In this document: positions 54,421 through 63,308 of the stretch, piece after piece
Layout of the letters: every line of letters starts with the position of its first letter
Numbering within the stretch: position 1 is the stretch's first letter
Assembly: GCF_024220585.1 (NCBI RefSeq)
Contig: NZ_JAMXKF010000013.1
Coordinates: 124,738 to 188,737, forward strand
DNA from: Dyadobacter diqingensis
GTDB taxonomy: Bacteria; Bacteroidota; Bacteroidia; Cytophagales; Spirosomataceae
Reading direction: 5' to 3'
Length of the DNA: 64,000 nt
The notes under the pieces: generated by a model
The model's database searches: none
Told to the model about the DNA's origin: nothing
What the model saw: only the letters and a program-made list of their open reading frames with translations
Program-made: the position numbers and the translations under genes

Positions 54421-55617
54421 TTATTTACTGCCTACTCCGGAGACGTTATTCCAGCGGAACCAGTTGCCGGCTACGTTATAATCGACCAGGAAACTTTCGT
54501 AGAACATGGCGCCCCAGGTCCAGTTTATGCCAAGTTCATTGGCCAGATAGTCGGCGGCTATGATTCTTTCTGCAATGGTCAGGCTGCCTGTTGAAAGCAG
54601 TTTTGTAATCACTTTATTGACTGCCTCATTTTCAGTTTTAGCAGTGGTCCATTTTTCAAATGCCGGAAGATCGTTCAGCCAGCGTTTATTGATTTCATGT
54701 TTGATTCCGCCAGGCTTAAAAAGTCTGGAACCGTGGCGGAGCAGTGTCCAGTGCGCAAAATCTCTTTTCAGCAGATCGAAGATCACTTTTTCTACCTCTT
54801 TGCTGTCGGCGTAAGGCAGCAATGATTCGTAAATGTATTTTGGCGACAAACAGCCGAGCGATAGCCAGGTTGATAATCCGTAGTCAATGATTGGCGTATC
54901 GGAAATAAGGGTGTCACCCGACTTGATGGTCGTTTCGATAAACGCCTTTAGTTTAAGCAATCCCACTGTTTCTCCGCCTTTTTGCAGAGCACTCGTGTCG
55001 GTCTTACTGCTATCAACTTCCATCGGGTCAATCGACAGCATGGGCAGGGATGGGATCAGCCCTGCTTCGTAACCTTGCGGCAAAATAACTTTTTCAGGTT
55101 CTGGTACAGTAGCTTTGACTTTGATATTTCCTTTGATCTGGTCGTAAAAGTCAGGAAAATCAAAGGGCAGTTTGGATATTGGAAAAGGAAGATCAAGGAC
55201 GTTTCCCAAAGTTGACATCCAGAATAACTTGATATCAACATTAACAACTTTCAGGTTTTTGCTTAAACTGGTTTCTACACTGGTTTCATCAGGAGCAATT
55301 TCTTTACTGGTGTAAATGTATTGGGCGCCATATTGCTCAGCCAGCTCGGCAACGATTTCTTCTGGCTTGCCTACACGGATCAACAGATCTCCCCCTTTTT
55401 CTCTCAGACGATTCCTCAGATCCAAAACGGATTCCAAAAGAAATTGTGCTCTTAATGCGCCGGCGCGGCGAAAGCCGAACTTTGTTTTTTCAAATTGACG
55501 GGGATCAAAAACATAAACCGGAACAACTTCCCGGGCGATTTGAGTGGCGGCAAGAAAGGCTTCGTTATCGTGAAGTCTAAGATCGTTACGGAACCAATAG
55601 ATAATACGGTGAATCAT
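54421..55617 (-). CDS. Shortened, divergent DASH-type cryptochrome/photolyase
   Basis: This 398-residue protein belongs to the cryptochrome/photolyase family, DASH branch. The N-terminal photolyase domain is normal (IIYWFRNDLRLHDNEAF, ALRAQFLLESVLDLRNRL). The middle retains LSTWLSLGCLSPKYIYESLL and LRHGSRLFKPGGI. From about residue 320 the usual FAD-site stretch with its DANMREL-type motif is replaced (KTENEAVNKVITKLLSTGS), and the protein stops at VSGVGSK, tens of residues early. Function may be reduced or altered. It lies between lemA and the PorE-like gene. Confidence 0.82.
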   Translation of the reverse strand: MIHRIIYWFRNDLRLHDNEAFLAATQIAREVVPVYVFDPRQFEKTKFGFRRAGALRAQFLLESVLDLRNRLREKGGDLLIRVGKPEEIVAELAEQYGAQYIYTSKEIAPDETSVETSLSKNLKVVNVDIKLFWMSTLGNVLDLPFPISKLPFDFPDFYDQIKGNIKVKATVPEPEKVILPQGYEAGLIPSLPMLSIDPMEVDSSKTDTSALQKGGETVGLLKLKAFIETTIKSGDTLISDTPIIDYGLSTWLSLGCLSPKYIYESLLPYADSKEVEKVIFDLLKRDFAHWTLLRHGSRLFKPGGIKHEINKRWLNDLPAFEKWTTAKTENEAVNKVITKLLSTGSLTIAERIIAADYLANELGINWTWGAMFYESFLVDYNVAGNWFRWNNVSGVGSK

Positions 55618-55735
55618 TGAAGGAGTTAATAGAAGGAAAATTTTGATTGTTGCTCGTGCAAGTATACTAAAAAATGCAATCGTGGGCAGCTAATGACCAA
55701 AAGAATCAGCTTGCAGGCCAAACGCAACAAAACAA

Positions 55736-55780
55736 CGAATCCAACAAAATAGTCGTTCAAAAACTATCTTATTGGATTCG
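55736..55780 (-). terminator. Terminator of the PorE-like gene
   Basis: Arms CGAATCCAACAAAATAGT (55736-55753) and ACTATCTTATTGGATTCG (55763-55780) pair with two mismatches; on the minus strand the 3' arm is followed by a T-rich tract. It lies just past the gene at 55804. Confidence 0.8.
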
Positions 55781-55803
55781 GAAAATTTCTAAAAACAGAA
55801 TTT

Positions 55804-57825
55804 TTAGTAACTCAGGATGGTAAATTCGGTACGACGGTTACGCTGGTGTTCTTCCTCTGTTTTAGCATTTGGAATAATCAGCTGGCGCTCTCCATAGCCA
55901 CGGGCCGTCATACGATCGGCATCAATACCTTTCAGATTTAAGTAGTTCACCGCTGACTCGGCCCTGTTTTGCGATAGTGTCATGTTATAGGCATCCGTAG
56001 CACGCGCATCCGTGTGTGAGCTGAGCTCAATTTTCATCGTCGGATTATCCTTTAAGATCTGAACCAGCTTGTCGAGCTCTATCGCTGCATCAGGACGGAT
56101 ATTGTATTTATTCAAATCGTAATAAATGTTATCCAGAACGAAGGTTTTGTTCAGTTCCAGTCTGTCTAGTTTGATAGATACCTGAAAAGTGGTGTCTGTC
56201 AGTACTTTGGTCAGGAAAATTGGCGGAATACTCCGTCCATTCATCGAGAATGGCTCTCTTTTACTGATAAAACCTTTACGTTCAACCAACAATACATAGG
56301 ATCTGCCTTCTTCAACCGGCTGCGTTCCGAACTTACCGGCTGCGTTGGTTTTTAGCTGGGCAATTTGCGTATCAGAAGTATCTGGTAAAATGTGGACAGT
56401 TGCGGAGTCAATAGGGGATGGGTTATTTGAATTATCATAAACGTCACCTGCCAGGAAGTAACGCACCGATTTCAATTTTCCCTCGATGTAATTCGGATTG
56501 TTCGGATTCAGAGGATCCATCGGATCTCTTTGGGCGATGGTCGTATCCGGTGCTTTCGGTGTGTAGAAATAATAAATATCGTCATCACCTTTTCCGCCTT
56601 CACGATTGGAAGCAAAAAAGCCCTGATCCTTATCTTTAAAAAATACCAGTCCGAAATCATCCTGAGGGCTGTTAAAAGGCAGCCCCAGGTTTTCAATCGT
56701 AATCACGCCTTGCGAACGCGTGGCTGAAAACAAGTCGAGTTTACCCAGACCAGGATGTCCGTCCGAAGCAAAGTACAATTTTCCACCCTCAGCAACATAC
56801 GGGAACATATCATCGCCGGCAGTATTGATATCGCGCCCCATATTGACCGGTTTACTGAAACGCCCTGATGCGTCGATATTGGTTCTGTACAAATCGATAC
56901 CACCTGCGCCACCGGCACGGTTTGAAGCGAAGTATAAAGTTTTTCCATCCCTTGAAAAAGACGGAGAGCCATCCCAGGCCAGAGAATCGTTAATTGGCAA
57001 AATAGCTGGCGGCGTCCACTGGCCGTTTACATTGCGGCTCAGATAAAGATCCACATCGGCAGTTCCTTTTTTCTTTCCGGTATTACCACGTGCAAAAATC
57101 AGTGTTTTCCCATCGGGACTGAAAGCAGGAGAGCCTTCATTGGCTTCCGGATCCAATATATCTTTGCTGAATAACTCGGTGGTTCCTTGTGAATCACCCG
57201 CATCTTTTGCCAGTGCAATTTTATACAGCCCCAGCATCGACTGGCCATTGTTTTTATAGATCTTTTCTTTCTTGGAGGAAGAGAAGACCAGTTCGTTACC
57301 CAGTGGATATGGTGAAAATTCTGACCCGGTGGTGTTGAAAGGCAGGTTTTTCAATTTCACATCCGGCATTTTTTCAATGCGAAGCTTATCGGTGATTTTC
57401 AGGATCTCAATTTCACGCAAAGCTCTTTCCTGTAAATTTTTCGGGCTGTTTGGTGCTTTTGCAAACAGCGAAAACTGATTCGCTGCTTCCTGATATTGTC
57501 CTGCCGTTTTCAATGCGTAGGCATATTGAAATTGTGCTTCCGGATTTGTAACACCGGCATCGAGCGCTTTTTTATAATAAGGAATCGCTTCTTTAAAGCG
57601 ATTGGAAAGGCGATAAGATTCCGCAATCAGGAAAGTTGTCTGTACCGGCTCGTAGTTAGCCGCTTCTGCTTTCTGCAAACCTTTAATAGCGAGGTCATAT
57701 TCCCCGTTATCAAATTTCTTCACGCCGTCTTTATAGGCCTGCATGGCAGAATTACAGCCAGTCAGGAACGTGCCTAGTACCAGGATACTAATAACGAGGG
57801 TAAAATAACACCGCAATATTTTCAT
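55804..57825 (-). CDS. PorE-like TPR/propeller/OmpA lipoprotein
   Basis: This 673-residue protein has a lipoprotein signal (TFLTGCNSA), TPR repeats (about 25-120), a PD40-type propeller (about 160-410; GSPAFSPDGKTLIFARGN, SFSRDGKTLYFASNRAGG), a CarboxypepD-like sheet domain (about 460-540; YFLAGDVYDNSNNPSP) and a C-terminal OmpA peptidoglycan-binding domain (LSSHTDARATDAYNMTLSQNRAESAVNYL). This order is that of PorE, a type IX secretion component linking the machine to peptidoglycan. It fits the T9SS cargo at 26560. Another OmpA-type protein is also possible. Confidence 0.85.
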   Translation of the reverse strand: MKILRCYFTLVISILVLGTFLTGCNSAMQAYKDGVKKFDNGEYDLAIKGLQKAEAANYEPVQTTFLIAESYRLSNRFKEAIPYYKKALDAGVTNPEAQFQYAYALKTAGQYQEAANQFSLFAKAPNSPKNLQERALREIEILKITDKLRIEKMPDVKLKNLPFNTTGSEFSPYPLGNELVFSSSKKEKIYKNNGQSMLGLYKIALAKDAGDSQGTTELFSKDILDPEANEGSPAFSPDGKTLIFARGNTGKKKGTADVDLYLSRNVNGQWTPPAILPINDSLAWDGSPSFSRDGKTLYFASNRAGGAGGIDLYRTNIDASGRFSKPVNMGRDINTAGDDMFPYVAEGGKLYFASDGHPGLGKLDLFSATRSQGVITIENLGLPFNSPQDDFGLVFFKDKDQGFFASNREGGKGDDDIYYFYTPKAPDTTIAQRDPMDPLNPNNPNYIEGKLKSVRYFLAGDVYDNSNNPSPIDSATVHILPDTSDTQIAQLKTNAAGKFGTQPVEEGRSYVLLVERKGFISKREPFSMNGRSIPPIFLTKVLTDTTFQVSIKLDRLELNKTFVLDNIYYDLNKYNIRPDAAIELDKLVQILKDNPTMKIELSSHTDARATDAYNMTLSQNRAESAVNYLNLKGIDADRMTARGYGERQLIIPNAKTEEEHQRNRRTEFTILSY

Positions 57826-58258
57826 ATGGTTATGTATAAATGCTAACGAATTGATAGGCGTTTATGGGTTACAAAAGACAATACTACTAAAACAACGTTT
57901 GGAAATAAAATTCTGGATATGCCGGACAAAATTTTTTATTCAAAATTTCATAAGTGCTCCCAAAATAGTCATTCGTTGTCATAAAATAGTTATGAGTTCG
58001 TAATTATTACGCGACGATTATTTGAAATTAATGATTCCTTAAAATTTATTTTATCAGGTGTCATCAAGGAATACTGAAATTTTCTGACGTCCGTGGCGTC
58101 ATTTTTCTGATTTTTATTGTTGGCCGCCCCAGAAAATAAAATGTTGTCCAGCACCTTGTCAGAAGGGAAAGTTGTTTGAAAAATAGAGCACGGATAAAGT
58201 TTTTTGCATAAAGTGAAACAAATTTACCCGTGTTGCTGATAAAAAATATTATTAACAT
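57826..58258. other. AT-rich intergenic region with a terminator-like hairpin
   Basis: This region separates the minus-strand PorE-like gene from the rpsL promoter. Bases 58085-58106 hold a TGACG/CGTCA stem with a T-run after it on the plus strand. No gene precedes it on that strand, so it could end an unseen short RNA. No ORF is convincing. Confidence 0.4.
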
Positions 58259-58289
58259 TTTGTAAATCAGTCTAAGTCTGTTACTTTTG
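58259..58289 (+). promoter_or_regulatory. Promoter of rpsL-rpsG
   Basis: TTTG (58259-58262), exactly 19 bases, then TACTTTTG (58282-58289) match the Bacteroidota TTTG-N19-TAnnTTTG promoter. Transcription would start near 58296, about 70 bases upstream of rpsL. Confidence 0.8.
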
Positions 58290-58364
58290 CAGTCCGATTT
58301 TTCGGGAAAACTGTTTTTAAAACAATCGATTAGTTGATTAACTAGATCAAAATCAATTTATTAA

Positions 58365-58778
58365 ATGCCAACTATTTCACAATTAGTCCGTAAAGGTAGA
58401 GAGACCATTACATGGAAATCCAAGTCACCGGCTTTGGATTCTTGCCCTCAGCGTCGTGGAGTATGTACTCGTGTATATACCACAACGCCAAAGAAACCGA
58501 ACTCAGCACTTCGTAAAGTTGCGCGTGTTCGTCTTTCTAACAACAAAGAAGTGAATGCCTATATCCCTGGAGAAGGCCACAACTTGCAAGAGCACTCGAT
58601 CGTTTTGATCCGTGGTGGTCGTGTTAAAGATTTACCGGGTGTTCGTTACCACATTATCCGTGGTGCATTGGATACGGCTGGTGTTAATGGACGTAAACAA
58701 CGTCGTTCTAAATACGGTGCAAAACGCCCTAAACCAGGACAAGTTGCAGCAGCACCAACAAAAGGTAAGAAAAAATAA
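58365..58778 (+). CDS. rpsL: 30S ribosomal protein S12
   Basis: This 137-residue S12 contributes to decoding accuracy. It has the hallmark TTTPKKPNSALRKVARVRLS and GGRVKDLPGVRYHIIRGALD blocks. The lysines at the streptomycin-sensitivity positions (PKKPNSA and VKDLPG) are wild type. A short basic tail follows. It starts the str cluster, 123 bases upstream of rpsG. Confidence 0.98.
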   Translation: MPTISQLVRKGRETITWKSKSPALDSCPQRRGVCTRVYTTTPKKPNSALRKVARVRLSNNKEVNAYIPGEGHNLQEHSIVLIRGGRVKDLPGVRYHIIRGALDTAGVNGRKQRRSKYGAKRPKPGQVAAAPTKGKKK

Positions 58779-58900
58779 AAAGTAACTCTCTCTGCTTTTA
58801 TTAAAGAACTATTCTGATAAATAAAAGGGAAGTAATCCTGGATTCTGTTCAGGGTGAATAAGTTGCAAAACGAAACCTCGTGTAAAACAAAAGTACAAAA

Positions 58901-59368
58901 ATGAGAAAGTCCAAACCAAAGAAAAGATATATCCTGCCTGATCCTAAGTTCAGAGATGTACAGGTTACAAAATTTGTAAACAACCTGATGCTTCAAGGCA
59001 AGAAAAGCATTGCTTTCACAATTTTTTATGACGCACTGGAATTGGTTGAGAAAAAAACCAGCGAAAGTGGTCTTGAAACTTGGAAAAAAGCATTGAACAA
59101 TGTAACTCCATCTGTTGAAGTAAAAAGCCGTCGTGTTGGTGGTGCTACTTTCCAGGTTCCAACTGAAGTACGTCCGGAACGTAAGCAGGCTTTGGGTATG
59201 AAATGGTTGATCAACTACGCTCGTAAGCGTGGAGAGAAAACTATGGTAGACCGTTTGGCTGGCGAAATCGTTGCTGCTGCTAAAGGTGAAGGAGCTGCTG
59301 TTAAGAAAAAAGACGATACGCACCGTATGGCGGATGCGAACAAAGCATTCTCGCATTTCCGTTTCTAG
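58901..59368 (+). CDS. rpsG: 30S ribosomal protein S7
   Basis: This 155-residue protein initiates assembly of the 30S head. Motifs KFVNNLMLQGKKSIAFTIFYDAL, VEVKSRRVGGATFQVP and NKAFSHFRF are typical. It is followed after 26 bases by an intrinsic terminator, so it ends the rpsL-rpsG transcript rather than running into fusA. Confidence 0.98.
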   Translation: MRKSKPKKRYILPDPKFRDVQVTKFVNNLMLQGKKSIAFTIFYDALELVEKKTSESGLETWKKALNNVTPSVEVKSRRVGGATFQVPTEVRPERKQALGMKWLINYARKRGEKTMVDRLAGEIVAAAKGEGAAVKKKDDTHRMADANKAFSHFRF

Positions 59369-59394
59369 GAAATCTCCTCTGGGAGGAATGTTTG

Positions 59395-59428
59395 AAAAGG
59401 GTTCTGGTTTTAAGCCGGAACCCTTTTT
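59395..59428 (+). terminator. Intrinsic terminator after rpsG
   Basis: The stem AAAAGGGTTCTGG (59395-59407) pairs with CCGGAACCCTTTTT (59415-59428), one G-U pair, with a T-run as the tail. It divides rpsL-rpsG from fusA. Confidence 0.88.
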
Positions 59429-59702
59429 CTTGTTTAGTCATGTACATTTGTGTTTTTCGGATAAGTGTGTTTTGAATTCTTTTAAAAATGTGAGATCTAA
59501 AGGAATTTCAGGTCTGGTTTGAGTACAATTCTACTAGCTCGCTTTCCCTGTTGTTTTTTCAGACCAGGCGTAAGGTTACAGGCAAGAACGTATTAAATGT
59601 AACTGATCCTCAAAAAATTATCCGCTTTTCAAATTGATTTAACAGAAAGCAGACGGCTTTTGGCTTTTTTGTTATTTCTTAAAAAAATAACTTTCCTATT
59701 CA

Positions 59703-59733
59703 TTGTTTTTATAATCAACTATTTATACTTTTG
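59703..59733 (+). promoter_or_regulatory. Promoter of fusA
   Basis: TTG (59703-59705) and TACTTTTG (59726-59733), spaced 20 bases, match the Bacteroidota promoter form. The predicted start is about 100 bases upstream of the ATG at 59837, giving a long leader. Confidence 0.7.
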
Positions 59734-59836
59734 CACTCTGAATTTTTTGCAGTGGTGTGAAAATGCCCTTTCAAAAGTTCAGAAATTGCTTCAAGTATTG
59801 AATTGCACAACGAAATAAATAACATCACCATTTGCC

Positions 59837-61957
59837 ATGGCACGTGATCTAAGATTAACAAGAAATATTGGTATTGCTGCGCACATCGATGCGGGTAAAA
59901 CTACCACCACCGAGCGTATCCTTTATTACGCTGGAGTAAGCCACAAAATTGGAGAAGTACACGATGGTGCTGCTACAATGGACTGGATGGAGCAAGAGCA
60001 GGAGCGTGGTATTACCATTACTTCGGCGGCTACAACAGTAGACTGGAACTACCGCGGTGAAAAATATCACATCAACATTATCGATACTCCGGGTCACGTT
60101 GACTTTACTGTTGAGGTAAACCGTTCTCTTCGTGTATTGGATGGATTGGTTTTCTTATTCAGCGCTGTTGATGGTGTTGAGCCTCAGTCAGAAACTAACT
60201 GGCGTTTGGCTAATAACTATAACGTAGCACGTATCGGTTTCGTTAACAAAATGGACCGTTCTGGTGCAGACTTCCTTAAAGTTTGTGCACAGGTGAAAGA
60301 TATGCTTGGTAGCTACGCTGTTCCTCTTCAATTGCCGATCGGTGCTGAAGATACGTTCAGAGGTGTGGTTGACTTGGTTAACTTCCGTGGTATCGAGTGG
60401 AATGAAGAAGATAAAGGAATGACTTTCAAAGAAGTTCCAATTCCTGAAGATATGGTTGAAGAAGCAACGGAGTGGAGAGAAAAACTTCTTGAAGCTGTTG
60501 CCGAATTCGACGATACTTTGATGGAAAAATATTTTGAAGATCCTACTTCAATCTCAGAAGACGAAATTCTTGCAGCTTTGCGCGCAGCGACAATCAGCAT
60601 GAAAATCGTTCCTATGGTTTGTGGTTCTTCTTTCAAAAACAAAGGTGTTCAAACGATGCTTGATTACGTGATGGCTATTTTGCCTTCTCCACAAGATCGT
60701 GAAAGCATCATCGGAACAGATCCACGTACAGGTGACGAAATTTCTCGTCAGCCAACGGACAAAGATCCTTTCTGTGCATTAGCGTTTAAAATCGCAACTG
60801 ACCCTTATGTAGGACGTCTTTGCTTTATCCGCTCTTACTCAGGATTTTTGGATTCAGGTTCTTATGTATTGAACAACCGTTCAGGAAATAAAGAGCGTAT
60901 CTCCCGTATTTTCCAAATGCACGCTAACAAGCAAAATCAAATTGATCGTCTTGAAGCGGGTGATATTGGAGCGGTAGTAGGTTTCAAAGATATTAAAACT
61001 GGTGATACTTTATCTGACGAAAAGAACCCAATCGTTCTTGAATCAATGGTATTCCCTGAGCCTGTAATTGGTTACGCAATCGAGCCTAAGAAAGCTGCTG
61101 ATAGCGATAACTTCTCTAAGGCAATCACCAAGTTGATCGAAGAAGATCCAACGTTACAAGTTGAAAGTAACGAAGAGACTGGTCAGACGATCATCAAAGG
61201 AATGGGAGAGCTTCACCTTGAAATTATCATCGACCGTATGCGTCGTGAATTTAAAGTGGAAGTAAACCAGGGTGCACCTCAGGTTGCTTACAAAGAGATT
61301 CTTACGAAGAACTTTGAGCACCGTGAAGTTTACAAGAAACAAACAGGTGGTCGTGGTAAATTTGCCGATATTCTTTTCGAAATCGGACCAAGAGACGACA
61401 ACGAAGAAGGACAAGAGCCAAAAACTGGTTTGCAGTTCGTTAACCAGATTGTAGGTGGTACTATTCCTCGTGAATTTATCGCTCCGATCCAGAAAGGTTT
61501 CGAAGCATCTATGTCAAATGGTGCCCTTGCAGGATATCCTTTGGATTCGATGAAAGTGCGTTTGTACCACGGTTCATTCCACGATGTCGATTCAGATGCA
61601 CTATCTTTCGAATTGGCAGCTAAGATTGGTTTCAGAGAATCTGCACGTCACGCTGGTTCTAAATTGATGGAGCCTATCATGCACGTTGAAGTACTTACGC
61701 CGGATGACTACACAGGACCTATCACTGGTGACCTTAACCGTCGTCGTGGTATCATGAGAGGTATGGATTCACGTAATGGTGCTCAGGTTATCAAAGCAGA
61801 CGTTCCATTGTCAGAATTGTTCGGTTACGTAACTGACCTTCGTACCATGTCATCAGGACGTGCTACTGCTTCGTTAACGTTCGCTTACTACGAAGTTGTT
61901 CCTCAGCATATCTCTGATACTGTTATTGAGAAAGCAAAAGGCTTGATTAAAGCTTAA
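59837..61957 (+). CDS. fusA: Elongation factor G
   Basis: This 706-residue GTPase drives ribosomal translocation. G motifs are visible: AHIDAGKTTTTERILYY, GITITSAATT, DTPGHVDFTVEV and NKMDRSGADF, followed by domains II-V. It follows a 468-base gap and its own promoter; a hairpin at 61969-61994 lies just after it, then rpsJ. No tuf gene follows. Confidence 0.98.
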   Translation: MARDLRLTRNIGIAAHIDAGKTTTTERILYYAGVSHKIGEVHDGAATMDWMEQEQERGITITSAATTVDWNYRGEKYHINIIDTPGHVDFTVEVNRSLRVLDGLVFLFSAVDGVEPQSETNWRLANNYNVARIGFVNKMDRSGADFLKVCAQVKDMLGSYAVPLQLPIGAEDTFRGVVDLVNFRGIEWNEEDKGMTFKEVPIPEDMVEEATEWREKLLEAVAEFDDTLMEKYFEDPTSISEDEILAALRAATISMKIVPMVCGSSFKNKGVQTMLDYVMAILPSPQDRESIIGTDPRTGDEISRQPTDKDPFCALAFKIATDPYVGRLCFIRSYSGFLDSGSYVLNNRSGNKERISRIFQMHANKQNQIDRLEAGDIGAVVGFKDIKTGDTLSDEKNPIVLESMVFPEPVIGYAIEPKKAADSDNFSKAITKLIEEDPTLQVESNEETGQTIIKGMGELHLEIIIDRMRREFKVEVNQGAPQVAYKEILTKNFEHREVYKKQTGGRGKFADILFEIGPRDDNEEGQEPKTGLQFVNQIVGGTIPREFIAPIQKGFEASMSNGALAGYPLDSMKVRLYHGSFHDVDSDALSFELAAKIGFRESARHAGSKLMEPIMHVEVLTPDDYTGPITGDLNRRRGIMRGMDSRNGAQVIKADVPLSELFGYVTDLRTMSSGRATASLTFAYYEVVPQHISDTVIEKAKGLIKA

Positions 61958-61968
61958 TAAAAATACTG

Positions 61969-61994
61969 GCCTCTGTCCTGAAAAGGGCAGAGGC
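61969..61994 (+). terminator. Hairpin between fusA and rpsJ
   Basis: GCCTCTGTCC (61969-61978) pairs with GGGCAGAGGC (61985-61994) with one G-U, but the tail is TTAATAATT rather than a T-run. It is more likely an attenuator or processing site than a full stop. Confidence 0.5.
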
Positions 61995-62094
61995 TTAATA
62001 ATTTAAACCAACGAAGTAAATGGTTCTTTCGTTGGCGGATTGCCGGAACTTGTTCCGGTTTAATTTTTCTAAGAACCGGAAATAAGCAAATAAG

Positions 62095-62400
62095 ATGAAT
62101 CAAAAAATTCGTATCAAATTGCGGTCATTCGATCACAACTTAGTTGACAAATCAGCTGAGAAGATTGTTAAGGCTGTAAAGGCAACAGGAGCCGTTGTTA
62201 GCGGTCCAATCCCTTTGCCAACTAAAACAGAGAAGTTCACTGTTTTACGTTCTCCTCACGTTAACAAAAAGTCTCGTGAACAGTTCCAGCTTTGTACTTA
62301 CAAACGTCTGGTTGACATTTTCTCTACAAGTGCAAAAACTGTTGATGCACTCATGAAGCTTGAATTGCCAAGCGGTGTTGACGTAGAGATCAAAGTTTAG
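62095..62400 (+). CDS. rpsJ: 30S ribosomal protein S10
   Basis: This 101-residue protein shows IRIKLRSFDHNLVDKSAEKIV, GPIPLPTKTEKFTVLRSPHVNKKSREQF and the C-terminal LPSGVDVEIKV. It binds 16S rRNA in the 30S head and is NusE. It is followed after about 138 bases by a terminator, so it appears co-transcribed with fusA rather than with rplC. Confidence 0.98.
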   Translation: MNQKIRIKLRSFDHNLVDKSAEKIVKAVKATGAVVSGPIPLPTKTEKFTVLRSPHVNKKSREQFQLCTYKRLVDIFSTSAKTVDALMKLELPSGVDVEIKV

Positions 62401-62537
62401 TGATTCTTGCAGACTTATTAAATTAAGTCTTATACATAATTGGATGAAGGTCCGGAATAATTGGAAACCACATCTGAGCTCATTCAGGTAACTATTCGAA
62501 TGTTTTTTTGTGTTCGATTTATGCCAGAAATTAACTG

Positions 62538-62569
62538 AGGTCAGATGTTTAGTACATCTGACCTTTTTT
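62538..62569 (+). terminator. Intrinsic terminator between rpsJ and rplC
   Basis: A perfect stem AGGTCAGATG/CATCTGACCT with a seven-base loop is followed by a T-run. It breaks the usual rpsJ-rplC continuity of the S10 operon. Confidence 0.9.
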
Positions 62570-62602
62570 GCTGATTATCAGTGAGAAATAATAAAAAACC
62601 GC

Positions 62603-62633
62603 TTTGATATAAAAATTCAAATTTCTATCTTTG
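62603..62633 (+). promoter_or_regulatory. Promoter of rplC
   Basis: TTTG (62603-62606), 19 bases, then TATCTTTG (62626-62633) match the Bacteroidota promoter exactly, followed by GCAGTCC as at rpsL. Confidence 0.82.
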
Positions 62634-62683
62634 CAGTCCGTTTTAAAGAATAGGGTTTTACCTGCTAATTTAAATTAATTACG

Positions 62684-63304
62684 ATGTCTGGTTTAATAGG
62701 TAAAAAAATCGGAATGACTAGTTTGTACAATGCTGACGGGCAGGCTCTGGCATGTACTGTGATTCAAGCTGGTCCTTGTGTTGTTACACAAGTTAGGTCC
62801 GAGGAAAAGGATGGGTATAAGGCCCTCCAATTAGGTTTTGGCGAGAGAAAGGAGAAAAACTCTACTCAGCCGTTAATAGGTCACTTCAAAAAGGCCGGTA
62901 CAACTCCAAAGCACAAGCTTGTTGAGTTCAAGGAATTTGAAGTGGAGCATGAACTTGGAACTTCACTATCAGTGCAAGATATCTTTGCAGAAGGTGAATT
63001 CGTTGATGTAGTAGGTTCTGCCAAAGGCCGCGGTTTCCAGGGTGTTGTAAAACGTCATGGTTTCGGTGGGGTAGGCGGACAAACACACGGTCAGCATAAC
63101 CGTGCACGTCACCCAGGTTCGATTGGTGCTTGTTCGTTCCCTTCACGCGTATTTAAAGGCATTCGTATGGGTGGGCGCATGGGTAACAATCGTGTAAAAA
63201 TTCAGAATTTGCGTATTCTGAAAGTGATACCTGAGCAAAACTTGCTAGTTGTAAGTGGCTCAGTACCGGGTTCAAAGAATTCATTTCTAATCATTGAGAA
63301 ATAG
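62684..63304 (+). CDS. rplC: 50S ribosomal protein L3
   Basis: This 206-residue protein has the L3 start (GLIGKKIGMTSLYNADG), VVGSAKGRGFQGVVKRHGFGG and the loop HNRARHPGSIGACSFPSRVFKG near the peptidyl transferase centre. It is the first gene of the unit after the promoter at 62603. Five bases separate it from rplD. Confidence 0.98.
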   Translation: MSGLIGKKIGMTSLYNADGQALACTVIQAGPCVVTQVRSEEKDGYKALQLGFGERKEKNSTQPLIGHFKKAGTTPKHKLVEFKEFEVEHELGTSLSVQDIFAEGEFVDVVGSAKGRGFQGVVKRHGFGGVGGQTHGQHNRARHPGSIGACSFPSRVFKGIRMGGRMGNNRVKIQNLRILKVIPEQNLLVVSGSVPGSKNSFLIIEK

Positions 63305-63308
63305 TACC

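Larger units (their letters stand above)
59369..59836. other. 468-base gap between rpsG and fusA
   Basis: This gap holds the rpsG terminator (59395-59428), AT-rich sequence and the fusA promoter (59703-59733). No gene or RNA is recognised. A weak GGTCTG/CAGACC pair lies near 59515-59568. Confidence 0.6.

Noticed and set aside
58064..58258. 64-codon minus-strand frame upstream of rpsL
   Set aside because: Low-complexity composition without a family match, overlapping the rpsL promoter zone; not supported as a gene.
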